64,000 bases of DNA from Bagarius yarrelli (GCA_005784505.1 VCAZ01000131.1:737847-801846); one strand, 5' to 3'; counted from the stretch's first letter, positions 48,414-61,530 are shown. The notes: generated from the sequence alone by a model not told the origin. A program made the numbers and translations.

Positions 48414-48873
48414 TGTCTTTACATGAATATCGATAATATTTCTCACTATATCTTTTAGTACTAAATGGCCTGGATTTGTCCCAGTGTAACATTTCCATAG
48501 TTGGCATGAGGGAAATCCAGTACCCCATCATCTAATCTCAGAACGACACAAAACAACTTTGACGTAAAACTTAACCACAAATTTTTAAGCCTGATCTCGG
48601 TAGACTGTGGTAGTATGAATATGAATAAGCATGAATAATAGATCTCCTTTATTACTATTACGAGTAGTCACAGCTTAAGGCACTCTTCCGAACTGTGTGA
48701 GAATACACACACAAGCTGATCTGAGCACAGCTGCAAAGCGTTACAGTTCAGTGTCAGTATGTCATCGGTGTCTGTCCCGAGGTGGCCTTAAATGGAATAG
48801 TTATGAATGAGATTTTATCCTAATTTTAGAGGAAGGTTAATAATGCATGCCTGAAGAATTATCATGCACAGGG

Positions 48874-48876
<3 letters not shown>

Positions 48877-48909
<33 letters not shown>

Positions 48910-48920
48910 TGTCTGTCTGT
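48877..48920. repeat. (GT)n-(CTGT)n microsatellite
   Basis: About 16 GT units then CTGT units in iffo2 intron 1. Confidence 0.9.
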
Positions 48921-49528
48921 CAGGAACTGTTCCAATCTGCTGATGCCTTTTTTATTCAGGCTTGTGCTGACTCATATTCATCACCCAAAAAGACACTACA
49001 GAAGAAGAGAAAGCAAACAGAGTATGTCATGTTCCTCTTACATCATTTGAACATGCAGGTGGGATCATGTCATTTCCTAATAAGCAGTTGTTTTTAAAAA
49101 AAAATTGATTGTCCATACCGAAACTCTTGGCTGCCTGGCCGTGTTATTGACTTGAGTGTGTGCCAGAATCTGGTGTTCCTCATCGTCTAATTAGGCAGAA
49201 ATTCTATAGAGAGAGAGTTTAGAGGCTGGAATTCTTTATATATTGCTTTTTAAGCACCCAAGCTAATATGGAATAGTAATAATGATGCGATGACGTTGCA
49301 GTGTAAAGTATTTATTTCAAAGCTGGTGTTGGAAATAGTTGAATCCATTTAAATAATTATAAATTAAAAAAAGAATAATTTTACGATTGTATAAATAATT
49401 GTTAAATTTTTTGTGTACACTTTATAATCAAGTGCACTTTTCTAGATTGCAATTAAAATCTAATTAGCTTTTAAAATTTGTAAGATATCTGCAATTTAAA
49501 AATAAAATAAAAAAATTAGACACTAAAT

Positions 49529-49877
49529 TCATTTATTCATTTTTTTCTATACCCACTTAATACATAATTCAGGGTGACAGGGATGTGCTGGAGTCTTTCC
49601 CAGCCGTCTCTGAAAGGGCGAAAGGCAGGAGGGGTACACCCTGGACAGGTCACCAGTCCATCACAGGGCCACACACACACCCACACCTATGGGCAATTTA
49701 GAATCACCAATCAATCTAACATACATGTTTTTGGACTGAGGGAGGAAACCAGACTACCCCCACGCAGGCACTGGTAACATGCAAACTCCACAAAGAAAGG
49801 CCTCTGCCCGGGAATCAAACCCGAGACCTTCTCGCTGTGGGGCAACCATGCTAACCACTAAGCCATCGTGCTGTCAC
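49529..49877 (-). repeat. V-SINE-like SINE
   Basis: Full inverted copy from the tail (TTCATTTTTTTCTATACCCA) to the head (CCACTAAGCCATCGTGCTG). Confidence 0.85.
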
Positions 49878-50109
49878 TGCTACACTTTAAATTAAATTAA
49901 ATAATTACAATTGATGTTTATTACCATGTGAGAAATTATAGATTTTTCCCAATCAAAGTAAAGTGCAGGGGGGACTTACTTAATCCTTTTGTCATGTAGA
50001 GTCACATGACCAACATGAGCTTGTGTTTTTGTTGAAAATGATTGCCAATACAATCACAATGCCAAAGTTTCTTAGCTTTTATTTATGACTTTGTTTATGA
50101 CAGCTTTAT

Positions 50110-50340
50110 TTAAGATAACATCACCATGCATGAATTATTCCACAGCTCTTTTAAACGCTCAGGATTCTGGATTCTGTCCTGCTGGAATTGTTGATATAAA
50201 AAATGTTTTTTGTAATGTTGGTTAAAATTTACAAATGGAGGGGCACTAGTTTCATAACTGTCTGCAGTGAACCATGGGAAAGTGCTCAGGACAGACAACT
50301 TGGCGCTTCCATTGTAACTTGACAAAATAGACTTTTGTTT
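50110..50340 (-). CDS. Possible terminal exon of a nested - strand gene in iffo2 intron 1
   Basis: On the - strand a (CT)n pyrimidine tract (50345-50392 on +) is followed by AG and an open frame of about 70 codons. It includes FPWFTADSYETSAPPFVNF and ends NNSCMVMLS at a TAA (50112-50110). AATAAA motifs overlap the stop and occur again at 50078-50083. The composition is protein-like, and a tract-acceptor-ORF-stop-poly(A) order is what a last exon shows. I do not recognise the sequence. The longer open frame continuing upstream runs into microsatellite and transposon sequence and is not credible as a whole. Confidence 0.2.
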   Translation of the reverse strand, partial: KQKSILSSYNGSAKLSVLSTFPWFTADSYETSAPPFVNFNQHYKKHFLYQQFQQDRIQNPERLKELWNNSCMVMLS

Positions 50341-50549
50341 TGACGAGAGAGAGAGAGAGAGAGAGAAAGACAGACACAGAGAGAGAGAGACATTTTTGGT
50401 TGCTAGATCAGATCTAGATTTTACAACACCATAAAAACAGTAGGTTTGCCAAAGGATTGTGGGCACCGTGCCGCACCAGCACGCCAATAAGTAGCCTTGG
50501 AACTGGAACACCAAGTGCCATCGTCTAAAGATTGAAGCTGTAACAGCGG

Positions 50550-50715
50550 CTCTGTGTGAAATCACATACTTCCATACTATATAGTAAACAAAACTGAGTA
50601 TGCGCAACAAGTAGTATGTTTGAATCCTTAGGATGCAAATTATGATATGCGAAAAGTTCTCGGATGACCCCCTACTCCTGCCCGGATTTTGAAGTATGCA
50701 AATGATGCACACTTT
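50550..50715 (-). mobile_element. MITE-like repeat
   Basis: ATACTTCCATACTATATAGT ... AGTATGTTTGAATCC ... AAAGTTCTCGGATGACCCCC resembles a fish repeat with GGTCATCC/AGTATG motifs; class uncertain. Confidence 0.35.
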
Positions 50716-50754
50716 ATTATCCAATAAAGTTGTTGTTATCCAGTAAATATGCAA

Positions 50755-52997
50755 AAAATGCCTACATTATTAAGATTTAAACCGCTTTAAGGTCATGAAG
50801 ATATTCTGAACAGTTACTTTTATCATTGTAAAACAAAGGGCTATGGAGCTATCAGTAGTTGTCCCAATGCTTCTCCATGCCTTTACTCTTAGAATAGTTT
50901 AATACTTATTAATACTAATAAGCACTTCATCTAAGATCATCTATGTTTGTATCAAACTTATAAAAATGTAAAAAAAAAAATAATAATTTCAATAAAAAAA
51001 CTATTTCACCCACACATCAGTACAGTAGCTGCAATTTTAGACCGCTTTCTTTCTAACCACATACACACAGTGAGTGCTGAGTGGGCAATGGCTGAGGATC
51101 GCATCAATCTTCCAGACCTTTGCTGACTACAGCACTGGACTGAAGAATGCCTTAAACAGTAAACTGCACACTGATTCATATCACTGCATGTCAAAGCAAG
51201 CTCATCTTTCCTGCAGCCACAGCAACTGGTAACATTTTGGTTGGAGTTTACAGCTGTAAAAAACACAAGGGTGGTGAAATCAATCATTTGTCCTACGGAT
51301 GAGACCAACTGTTGATTTTTTTTCAGACATGGTGCTTAACACTGCTTAATAAAGCTCACTGACGTGTGGGTAAAAGTTGCGTCTGACTGATTGTGAATTT
51401 TTTTACCAGTCTGTTGGGAGACCACAGACCACAACAGAGATGTTTCAAAGGGTTCCCCCGAAAAAAAAAGTGACAAACCCCATCGTTTAATGGCTGTTGG
51501 TCAGTGGTGTTTTTAATGAACTGAAAAGTTTTTTTTTTTTTTTTGTTAATTTTTTCATCCTGATTGTATAATCAGGCTTTTATTAGTCTAAATAATCTGA
51601 CGGATTATGCAATTAAAGATGCAGTAGGAAATTTTACTATGAAAGGGATGCTGGGCGAATGTTACTGCGTTCACTGTGGTTTGCTAGGCCAACTTGCGGC
51701 TGGGTGTCTGAAGCTTCTTCTTCTTGTGTCGTTTATTAGCGGTGTATGGTGTGTTACTGCCACCAACTGAACTGGAGTGTAAAGCATTAGGTCTCTAAAG
51801 CTGGCTCGAAACTCGAATTTTAGCTTGTAACTCAAAGCAAAAAAGTTGTCAGAGAGATGTCTCATATTTTAAAAAACATGTTCGTTGGGACACTCGTAAG
51901 TCAACGTACCTCGTAAGTCAACGTACCAACATATATGGTTACATACCTGAAATGGGGCTATTTTGTAATTGAGGTCTTGGGGGATAGTAATCTCGCCTAG
52001 GTGGCCAAAAAGTCTAGAAATGGCCCTGCTCTTGGACCCCGTATTAACCATAAATGCCCCCACGAGCCGTTAATCATCTTGATACCTACTGTACATTTGT
52101 GGTTCTTGTAACTATAGTTTTTTCTTTGATCTGTTTTCTAATCCAAGACGTTTCTTAGCAAACGTGTTAAACATCAGTGTTCTGCACTGCAACATGCCTA
52201 AAACCTGTCTACAAAACACCCCTTAATATATGGCTCAGGATGCTTTAGCTATGCAACCATTAAACAGGCTTAGCTTACATTGGTTCTATTGCACATACAG
52301 CATGTCATTGGTACAGATGGCGCATATACTTCTCTTCTGGCATATTCTACTACAAAATTGACCAAATGTACTATTTTCCAGTGATTTATTATGAGCTTTT
52401 AAGGGTTGTGTGTATGAGAGGCCACTTATGCATGTGTGTGAGACTAATTTCATTCATCTGAATAGACGTGACTATAAATTCACCGCCGTTACCTTTTAAC
52501 TTCACAAAAAGCTGTTAAAAAGAAAAAGAGGTGAAAGGAGTCATCAGTTTGGCCTTGTCCCTTTTTCCAGACTGCCATTAAGTTTAAGGCTCTGAAAAGC
52601 TTGGTTATAAGTTACATAGCTAAACCACAAGCCGCTTACAATACTATTATTCCTCTGTGTCTGGGACAGATTTGGGTTTTGCAAGCGTTAAAGGCAAAAA
52701 CAGTCCATGTCTATAGAAGAAAAGTCTTAGGCATATGTGAGGAACCTTGTTAGAAACCCTGGTTATTAGCAATTGGAAACAGTATATGAGGTAAATAAGA
52801 ACATTCCTTTGACAGATTTTGGTGACTCAGACAAAAAAATATCAGGAAAGGAATGTTTTTCTGTACAAATTGACAAAAATAGTTACTGCAAATAAACAAC
52901 TGTAACATAAGCCGAGGTACTGATAAGTGCAATTATTAAATCTTGATTATGCAGCCACCACCCAATCACTGTTGTTGTCTGTTCAATCAAGTACACC
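50755..52997. other. iffo2 intron 1, no exon seen
   Basis: 51690-51775 carries a CTTCTTCTTCTTGTGTCG...GTTACTGCCACCAACTG repeat end. 52430-52720 is non-repetitive and mixed in composition, a candidate regulatory stretch. A Cys-rich open frame on the - strand (51308-51006) is not convincing as a gene. Confidence 0.3.
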
Positions 52998-53003
52998 AAA
53001 AAG

Positions 53004-53325
53004 GGTAACTGTTGCCTCACAGCAAGAAGGTGGGTTCTTTCTGTGTGGAGTTCTCTCTGTATTGTATGTAAGGTTGATTGGTGAGTCTATATTGCCCATA
53101 GGAGTGAGTGTGAGTGTGTGTGGTTGTTTCTGTATGTGACCCTGTGATTTACCGTTAGTCTGTCCTGGGTGACACCTGCCTTTTGCCCAATGACAGCTGG
53201 GATGGACTCCAGCAGATCCCTGTGATCCTGATTAGGAATAAGCGGGTAGATGGATGGATGGATGGATGGATGGATGGATGGATGGATGGATGGATGGATG
53301 GATGGATGGATGGATGGATGGATGG
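53004..53325 (+). repeat. V-SINE-like SINE ending in a long (GGAT)n
   Basis: The head and core are shortened by internal deletion; the tail runs into about 19 GGAT units (53248-53325). Confidence 0.8.
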
Positions 53326-53589
53326 GATTTTATAATACCACTTGTTTTATAAAGTATGTTGCTAATAAAAGTTAATATCAAACAAGGAATTCGGCTAACT
53401 AGGGTAACAGAGGCTAGTGCAATAACTCAGAAATCCATTAAAAATTAAATATCGAATATCAGACAATAATTCACCTTAAATATAATAAATTGGATTTTTT
53501 TTGGTGATATTTTTATTCCTAGCTTAAAACTTTTTAAATGAGGTATTCATCAGGATTTTTTTTTTACCTTTTACCTTTGAGATTTTATT

Positions 53590-53785
53590 CCTGTCTCATC
53601 CTGTGTGAGGGAAGTGTGAATGTTGCAGACTAGAGGAATGAGTTGTAGGCTGACTGGCACCTCTAAATTGTCTGTAACCCTAAAATAGGTTGACATTCTG
53701 TCCTTAGTGTCCCCTGAAAACGGAAAGGCTTCAGGTTCCATTTGATTTGGACAAAAAAAGAAGATGGATGGATGGATGGATAGAA
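53590..53785 (+). repeat. Degenerate SINE-like sequence with (GGAT)n end
   Basis: GGCTGACTGGCACCTCTAAA, CTGTCCTTAGTGTCCCCTG and an ending in five GGAT units suggest an old V-SINE copy. Confidence 0.35.
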
Positions 53786-54649
53786 GGATGGAAGGATGGC
53801 TGTGATTCTTGTTTCTTCTATTACTCATTCAAGAAAATGCATTACGAATGGGAATAAATCACATTATTGCACATTATATTTTTATGGTAGATGGCAGGAA
53901 AAAACTCAACAGACCAGTCCTGTTGGGCCACCCTTTGCTTGTCTACATGGAATAAAGCCTGGCACAGCTTTTGCATACACTTCAAATAACCCGGGCAATG
54001 CTCAAAGGCAAATAAAATAACCTGCCTTCCCTGTCCTAGGATCAGCAACTCCCTCACAACACTTTTCCTCTCATGAATAATTGAATTACAGAAGATTTTA
54101 GCTCATTGCTTCAGATCAATAAAAGCAGGAGCAACTTTTTGGAGCGTTCCGTTCCGTTCCAGTCAGTTTTATAGATCAAAGAAGCAATGAGCGTGCCAAA
54201 GCTAGCTGATTCCCTCAATAAACAGCCTGGATAACATAGTGCAGAAACATTTTTCCTGGCCATGTACATAAATTTGCCACCTTGGAAACCATAATTAGAT
54301 TGAAACCAACTGGTTTAAGGAGTAACTACTGATCAAAAGCTGCTTCAGAGCTAAAAATATGCACCAGATATTAAAAATGAAAGATTAGTTTAGCTTTATA
54401 GCAAAGATATTGAATTTTCGGATCAGATTGGTGATATTGTGTTGATTCACCTAAAATTTTCTGGCTTCCTGGTTAACATTAATAAGGGGACGAATCGTAA
54501 CAGCTGAATTTACACTGCATGTATAAAGTGACAGAATTCAAATTTTTTTGTACCACAGATGGGATATTTTGTCAGCAGGAAAAATTCCTATTGGTTTAGA
54601 TATCGGTTTCAGGCCTCATTCATATGTGGACATGAATCATATGGATTCT

Positions 54650-54929
54650 TGGGTTCGATTCCCACACAGGGGCCTTTCTGTGTGGAGTTTGCATGTTCTC
54701 CCTGTGCTTGCTTGGGTTTACTCCAAGTACTCCGGTTTCCTCCCACAGTCTAAAAACATGTATGTTAGATTGATTGGTGATTCTGAATTGCTTATAGAAG
54801 TAAGTGTGTGTGTGGCCCTGTGATGGACTGGCGACCTGTCCAGGGTGTACCCTCCTGCCTTTTGCGCTTTTAGAGACGGCTGGGATAGTCTCCAGCAGAT
54901 CCCTGTGACCCTGAATGAATGAATGAATC
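54650..54929 (+). repeat. V-SINE-like SINE, head missing
   Basis: GGGTTCGATTCCCACACAGG B box, full core (GTACTCCGGTTTCCTCCCAC) and tail to (GAAT)n. Confidence 0.85.
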
Positions 54930-55870
54930 AGATACCAGTTATTTGCAGGCTTATACTTGACTCGGTTTGAGTCTGAGGCGCTGCACTTTATTTAGGAAAA
55001 TATAATTATAGCATCAGATCATCACCACGCCCTGTACAGGTATGAATTGGACAGTTATGCCTGTTCATAGGAAAACAATGTTAGATTAGAACCTATTCTC
55101 CAGCATGGTGCCGATGAGGTTACGCTATGAGCAACGAGGCAGGTTACAGATGAGACTCCTGCCAGCTGTCGTCATAGTGTTACCAACAAACCGCCATGCT
55201 GGACATCGGCCAGATATCCAGTGAGCCTGGACCGTTAATCTGACAGACAAAGACCAGACGTCATTCCTCTCTCTCTTCCCCTGCTGGCTGTTTCTCCATT
55301 CTTCCTCTTCGTCATTCATCCTTCTACAGAAACAGCTGCCTCTTAATGAACAGCTACTGTTAATGAGATCCTCTTCTTTTAAATTGATCAACATTTCATT
55401 TAGCGTAAACTTCAAGTGAAAAGCTATTAAAAGGCTTTCAGTGTTTTTCGAACGTATCAGGCGGCTGAGACACCGAAACCCCCTGTGTGTCATATAGTAG
55501 GCATTTCATACAAAGGACGTCTTATTGACCTTAATACAGAAAGAGTGCGCAATGTGATACTCGAATGTCTGAGGAAACCATAATAAAGCTGTTCAATTAA
55601 CCAGATTTAAATTGAGATTAACATTTTTGTTGGATGTTGTACTTTCTAGTTCCAGTGCATTAAATCATAAAAACTCTACATTAATGATTTAGATTGTCTG
55701 ACCAAGCAGACTGTGCCGGAGATAAAACCCCAAACGTTAGACAATAGTGCACTTACACACCGAGGCACCATACTTATTGATTGATAAGTAAATAATTGAT
55801 TTTATTTACAAATATGAACAAATAACAGATTTATAAATTTGCTCATATATTTTAAATAAAATACAACAGG

Positions 55871-56174
55871 ATTTATTTATTCATTCATTTATCTTCTATA
55901 CGCATCATAGCTGTTTCTGAAAGGGTGAAAGAGCACACAGGAGGGGTACACCCTGAACAGGTCACCAGTCCATTACAGGGCCACACACTCTCACACTCAC
56001 TTTAGAATTACTAATCAATCTAACATACGTTTTGGACTGTGGAAGGAAACCAGAGTACCCGGAGTAAACCCACGCAAGCACAGGGAAAACATACAAACTC
56101 CACACAAAAAAGAAATCGAACCCGGAACCTTCTTGCTGTGATGCAACGGTGCTACTAAGCCACTGTGCTGCCCT
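55871..56174 (-). repeat. V-SINE-like SINE
   Basis: Inverted copy from ATTCATTTATCTTCTATACG to AAGCCACTGTGCTGCCCTG. Confidence 0.85.
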
Positions 56175-56389
56175 GCAACAGGAACATACTGTTAAAAATA
56201 CAAATATTCAGACAAAGTAGTGTAACAACTGGACATCACATCCATGTGTGTTTCTTAAACATCCTATTGCATATATAGCCTCATTCAAACTTCTATAAGA
56301 ACCTCCACACCTGTGATTGTGTCATGTGACTCTGGGGATTTGTGCTTATTCAGCTACAGTAGTATTAGTGAAATTAGACACTTACGTTG

Positions 56390-56700
56390 AGGTGAGAAGG
56401 TCTGGGGTTTAGTCGGTGTTCCAACTCATCCCAAAATGGTTCAGTTTAAAGGGGTTGAGTCAGAATCAGGTTTCTGTGCAGGACACAAGAGTTTTTCCAC
56501 TCCAACAGAACAAAGCATGTCTTCATGGAGTTTAGGGTCTGTGTGCACAGTAAATAAATAATTGAATGCTTCAACAGACATTCTAGACAACTGGGTTTGA
56601 TTCCCGGGCTTTCCGTGTGCTTCCAATTTTGTGGCAAGACACAGTTATGTGGTTGTGCTGTAAAGAGTATTTGGCCATATAGTGTACTAGACGAAGTTGA
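56390..56700 (-). mobile_element. Tc1-like non-autonomous element
   Basis: GTGTTCCAACTCATCCCAAA ... CAAAGCATGTCTTCATGGAG ... TATTTGGCCATATAGTGTA; inverted relative of 37780-38070. Confidence 0.6.
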
Positions 56701-57477
56701 CATGAAGGCATTCCAAAGTTCCTACTTGATATCCCAAAGATATTTTTCTACCACACCACATAATTTTTTAATTACAGGACAGCACCTTCACTAACTGTTA
56801 CATTTTGACCAAAAGAGCAACGCCTTATTGTATTTATTTATAATTAAGTATAATATTATCAAACTGTGTTATTAAAATATTGTTATAAAGCAGTTGTTAA
56901 ACAATCATTTCTTTTTCTTCTTTAAATGTGTTTTTTTTAGTTTGTTTTTTTACTTCAACCATGGAACTGGAGGTAACAATTTTTAGTTACGGTTTTATCT
57001 TACGGAGCTTTTACACTTGGGGCGCCTTTAAAAAATGCACGACTGGAAACTGTGAAATTTTACAGGGATGTTTCCGCTGATGAGGTATTAAATTTAGGCG
57101 ATAAAAATATATTAGATATAATATTGCAGATGTGGGAAAACACCAGCGTTGTTAGTTTATTTCCTCTGTCAGGTTTAGATTTACGAACACAAATTTTTCT
57201 TTTATTGTGTTCTGTTTTTTAAAGCTGTTTTTGTCCCAAACATACCATGAGTAATAAAAGGGACATTTGACATTCCTGAAGGCACAGAGATGCTGATGGT
57301 GATCTGGGCCTTTAGGCCAACATGTGTATATATCGGGGTCTGATAAGGGTCACTTCTTTTACACAGTATGCGAAGCTGTAAATTGCTGATTGGTCAGTTT
57401 GAATATCTTACATTCGGTTCTTACTCACTTGGTCAAGGAAGGGACAAAAAAAAGGGTTCTGGGGCATTTGCTTGACC

Positions 57478-57615
57478 TTTATTTATCTCTTTATACAACT
57501 GAGCAACTGAGGGTTAAGGGCCTTGCTCTGGGGCCCAGTGGTGGCAGCTTGGGGATACTGGGAATCGAACCCAGATCTTCCAATTGGCAGTCCAAAACCT
57601 TAACCACTTCCCTAT
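57478..57615 (-). repeat. tRNA-derived SINE (CTCTGGATAA-tail family)
   Basis: ACTGAGGGTTAAGGGCCTTG ... GGGAATCGAACCCAGATCTT ... AACCACTTCCCTATTG. Confidence 0.8.
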
Positions 57616-57906
57616 TGTTGCCTTTGCTCTCTTCTTTTGCTTTACTTTATTTATTTGCTTCCTTTTTTTGCTCTATCTTTGCTCTGGGCCTCTTCTTCCT
57701 TTCTCTCTATATTTTTTCTTGAGGCTTTGCTTTCTCTCTTTCTCTTTTTCTTCCTCTCTATATCTCCCTTTCTCTCCTTTTTTTTATTTCTCTCTCTATC
57801 TTCCCCTGTCTCTCTTCCTTTTACTCCCTTTCTCTATCTCCCGAATCTCTCTCTTTCTTTTTTCCCCCTTTCTCTATCTCTCCCTCTTTTTCTCTTTTTT
57901 TTTTTA
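57616..57906. repeat. Long polypyrimidine tract
   Basis: About 290 bp almost entirely C and T on the + strand, in iffo2 intron 1. Open frames across it are a by-product of composition. Confidence 0.9.
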
Positions 57907-59625
57907 TGTAACATTTTACAAACATGCTGATTACAATTAAATGCCTAGTCTATATTTTCCCATTCTTCATCTATGTTCTAACCAATTCAAATGTGACCGT
58001 ATTAAATATTGTCATTAAACCATTTCAGTAATAAATTATGTGTTAACTAGTCTTGACTTAACCTTAACATCGATGTTCTACCTATAGCAATACAATATAT
58101 TTGGTATAAGTGGCGGTGGGTGGTAATAGACAAGAAATGCACACTTTAATACCATCGTCCTGATATCGTTTCTTTAGCCTTTCGGCAATCCTACAGCCTG
58201 AACCACCGTTAGACAATCCACTCTTACAGTTACATTGCATCTATAGTATAAAGTAATAGTATAAATAAACCAAGAGACTCTTTTCACCTTGTAAAGACCC
58301 ACCAATTGGAAGATCCAGGTTCGATTTCCTACAGAGACCCAGTGTTGAACAAACATATGATGGGATAAACACACATAAAAGGGGTTATTGAGGACTCGAG
58401 TAAAGAAAACAACATCCTGCTTCATTGTCTTTAAGCCTTTCTTTTAAAATGTGAATGATTCAAAGACTTTTTTATATTTTTGCAAACAGTTCTTTCAATT
58501 ACTTTATACATACAGTAGGGACCTGAACTGTTCAACCAGTCAAGGACCATCTTTTCTTGATGATTCAGAGAAGCTAAACAACTGAACGAGGCGTTCCTGT
58601 CGGAAAAAAACACTCATTGCCAGGTATTTCTTGGCAATCATTTTAATCAACTCATCTCGTCCTTGTTTCATTCCTGTTCCAACAAACCTTTTGGTCCACC
58701 CAGATTTACAGAGGAACACTGCTGTCAATTCAGGAACATTAAATCATTATCATTTTTTTGTGTTTTTATACCCGTTGCTTCGAGCACATCACTTTAACAT
58801 TCCTACTTTGGTTTAAATCTCAGGGTTTGGCTGGTGTCTAGCCACAGTTTTAAGCAGTAATGTGTTTTTGCCAGAATTTGCCTTTGATCAGAGAGCTGTC
58901 AAGACCACACCTCGTCCCACGTTGTCATAAAGGTGTATACATATACATTGTACATATACATATATATTTAAGAACATATTCAGGAAACTATTCATTCAGG
59001 GTGTAACCCCTTGATAAATGTCTTCGTGTCTGAGCGCAAATAGCTCGAGGGGCGATGAGATGAATTGCTATAGTACACCACTGTGTTCAGACATGAGATA
59101 ATGAGTTTGTTTAGAGAGAATAAGGTGTGCACTGGGTGTTATAGACATGGCAGCACACGTAGATTAATGATTAGTCTGGAATTATGGGCTTATCCCTTTC
59201 TTTCAAATTAAATGAAATTAAATCATTCAAAAACAAAATTAAATAACAAAAAAAAAACAATTAAGAATGTCAACGCACATGTCCTAACACCACAAACTAT
59301 CGGATATGCTATTTATTAATATATTATGCCACATTTTATAGGAGCATCGTGCACAAATTCCTGTATTTATGATCAAATTATCTGGTAGCAATGCAGCCAC
59401 AGGTCAAACGCTTCAGTTACATTTTAAAGCAAACATCAGAATAAGAAAAATCATGGGGAGATCTTAGGGAATTAGAGGTTGTATTGTCAGATGGGCTAGT
59501 TTAAGTATTTTAAGTTTTGCAAAAGTCAATCGCTGAAGTTTCTTAAGAATTTTAAAAAATACAATTAAAACAAATCTGCAAGAATAAATGTCTGGTTAAG
59601 GAAAGCAGCTGAGGCCGGTATAAGT

Positions 59626-59733
59626 TGCTGGTAGCTCAGATTATGGTGTTGGGCTGCTGATCGAAAGACCAACAAGCTGCCAATTCTGGGCCCCTGAGCA
59701 AGGACCCTAATCCTCACCGTCTCATACTGTAAG
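59626..59733 (+). repeat. Degenerate tRNA-derived SINE
   Basis: GCTGGTAGCTCAGATTATGG ... GGGCCCCTGAGCAAGGACC. Confidence 0.6.
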
Positions 59734-59900
59734 TGGACAAAAAGGGTACAGTTACTCATATAACAACTCTTTACAATCATGGTTAGCAAAAAAACATCTT
59801 AAAAACCTGACACATTAAATTCTGAGGTCAGTGAGCTACACTAGCATAAGATCGTGTTCCACTAGAGGAATCACACAGGAATAGAAAGCTACAATGCGCA

Positions 59901-60047
59901 CACTCAGTGGTTAGGGTGTTAGCAAACTAACTGGAAGATTATGGGTTCAATTTCCAGTACCACCAAGCTGCCACAGCTGGGCCCCTGAGTAATGTCCTTG
60001 GATAAATGTAAGTCACCCTGGATAAGGGGGAATCTCTCAAATGTCAG
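59901..60047 (+). repeat. tRNA-derived SINE (CTCTGGATAA-tail family)
   Basis: CACTCAGTGGTTAGGGTGTT ... GTAAGTCACCCTGGATAAGG. Confidence 0.75.
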
Positions 60048-61365
60048 AAACGGACTTGCTCAAAGGTGAGACAAAGGAAAGTAGAACATAGCAAAATGTA
60101 ACACAATTACTAAACAGACATAAAACAGAAAAAAAACAGAAAAATGACAATGAAACCTAAAAGTCTAAATAAGCAATTTGCACAAAATTAGCATGAAAAG
60201 CAAATAAAATACAAACAGAACCAAATTAAGAACAACCAATGGAACTACAATAAAGAACCTCCACAATCACCAGGTTTCATAAAGGAAGGAACAGGTGTCA
60301 TTAGTTCCAATGATGGACCCCTAGCCACACCCACTGGCCAGTTGTAACAGGCGAATCAGGGACAGGGGGATTTATCACAATATCATAAAATTAGACACAA
60401 TGAACCAGTTGGAATCTGCATGTCTATAAATACAAGAGCAATGAAAATAAAAGTGCCAGTAAATAAAAATTAATTTTATTAGTAATAATCATCATGGGAT
60501 TGAACAATTCATACAAACTTGCTATAATATACATTATTATTATTACTATTATTATTATTACTATTTACAAAAAAGCCTGATTTCAAAATTTTGAAATGCT
60601 TGTTTTTTGTCCTGTCCATTTTCTTTTTTTTTTAATTCTTATTTCCATAACGTTAGCACCAGTATGATTTAAGATCCTTTGGAGCCTAAAAGCCTTTGTA
60701 GAAGCCTTGTAGAAAGTTGCCTATGTAGAAAGGAAATTCCTTCTTTTTATCGTGCTTCAGACCCGTATAATAGATTCTTGTATGAATCATGTTTGTTTTT
60801 CCCTGTTCTCCATGTTCAGACGATTCTGTTTGTATCCTGTCTTAAAGGTGTGTCCAGACTTGAATAGTCCTGCTTTGGTTCCCTGGTTGGCAGCCACATG
60901 AAAGAGAAAGTCTCTAGGCAAAGAAGAATAGCATCGCGTCTTTGTTACGCACGTTATTATATTCGTTTTCCAAAAGGATACGTTTTCTTAGTACCTTTGC
61001 TGTTGTATTGAAATGATGTAATCCAGTCATGTCCAGACTGACACAGATCATTGTTTACTGAATAGTGGCCTCTTACGGATCAGCAGTCAGGGATTTGAAC
61101 ACTTGAATGAGGTTATATAAACCACAGCTGTGTCCTTAATGCTGTAATTATCTATGAATATTAGTTGGAGCTAGAAAACATGTGGTTTTTAATATTGATA
61201 TTAAACACTAATGAATAATCTCAATGGGTTTATTTTGTTTCCTGCTTAAAAACTTTCTCCTTCATGTGGTCACAATTAGCATAGCCTTAAGTCTCTATAA
61301 TGGTAGTATAAGCTCATGATTACAGTGTAAGCTTTAAACTTTTCATTCGCTTATTTAGATTTGTG
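60048..61365. other. iffo2 intron 1, no exon seen
   Basis: A-rich to 60250, (ATT)n at 60534-60560, then non-repetitive mixed sequence at 60680-61330. No exon or recognised repeat. Confidence 0.35.
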
Positions 61366-61530
61366 AAGTGGTAGCTCAGAGGTTAAGATGTTAGACTGAA
61401 GATTGGACAAAGGTAAGTTCAATTCTCAGCACCACCAAGCTACCACTGCTGGGCTCTTGAGCAAGGCCCTTAACCCTCAACATCTCATTTGGATTTAAAA
61501 ACAAGATATATTTGTCAAATACCAGAAATA
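61366..61530 (+). repeat. tRNA-derived SINE (CTCTGGATAA-tail family)
   Basis: AAGTGGTAGCTCAGAGGTTA ... GAGCAAGGCCCTTAACCCTC. Confidence 0.75.

Noticed and set aside
48916..49060. Frame after an AG (ELFQSADAFFIQACAD...) as iffo2 exon 2
   Set aside because: It does not resemble the RWEEE-type coiled coil expected and lacks a good donor; the (GT)n before it makes a chance acceptor.
50110..50754. Single 214-codon - strand reading frame as one protein
   Set aside because: It runs through a (CT)n microsatellite (Ser-Leu run) and a MITE-like repeat. Only its last ~70 codons are kept as a weak candidate exon.
51006..51308. 100-codon Cys-rich - strand frame
   Set aside because: No splice framing, no recognised domain, and neighbouring sequence looks repeat-derived.
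55125..55493. 122-codon - strand frame
   Set aside because: Composition and lack of start, splice or family signals suggest a chance frame in GC-balanced non-coding DNA.
57390..57940. Long + strand frames rich in Phe, Leu and Ser
   Set aside because: They are the translation of the polypyrimidine tract and a SINE.
6281..61530. tRNA genes at the many A-box/B-box sequences
   Set aside because: Each is the head of a SINE with core and tail; none folds into a full cloverleaf as far as can be seen by eye.
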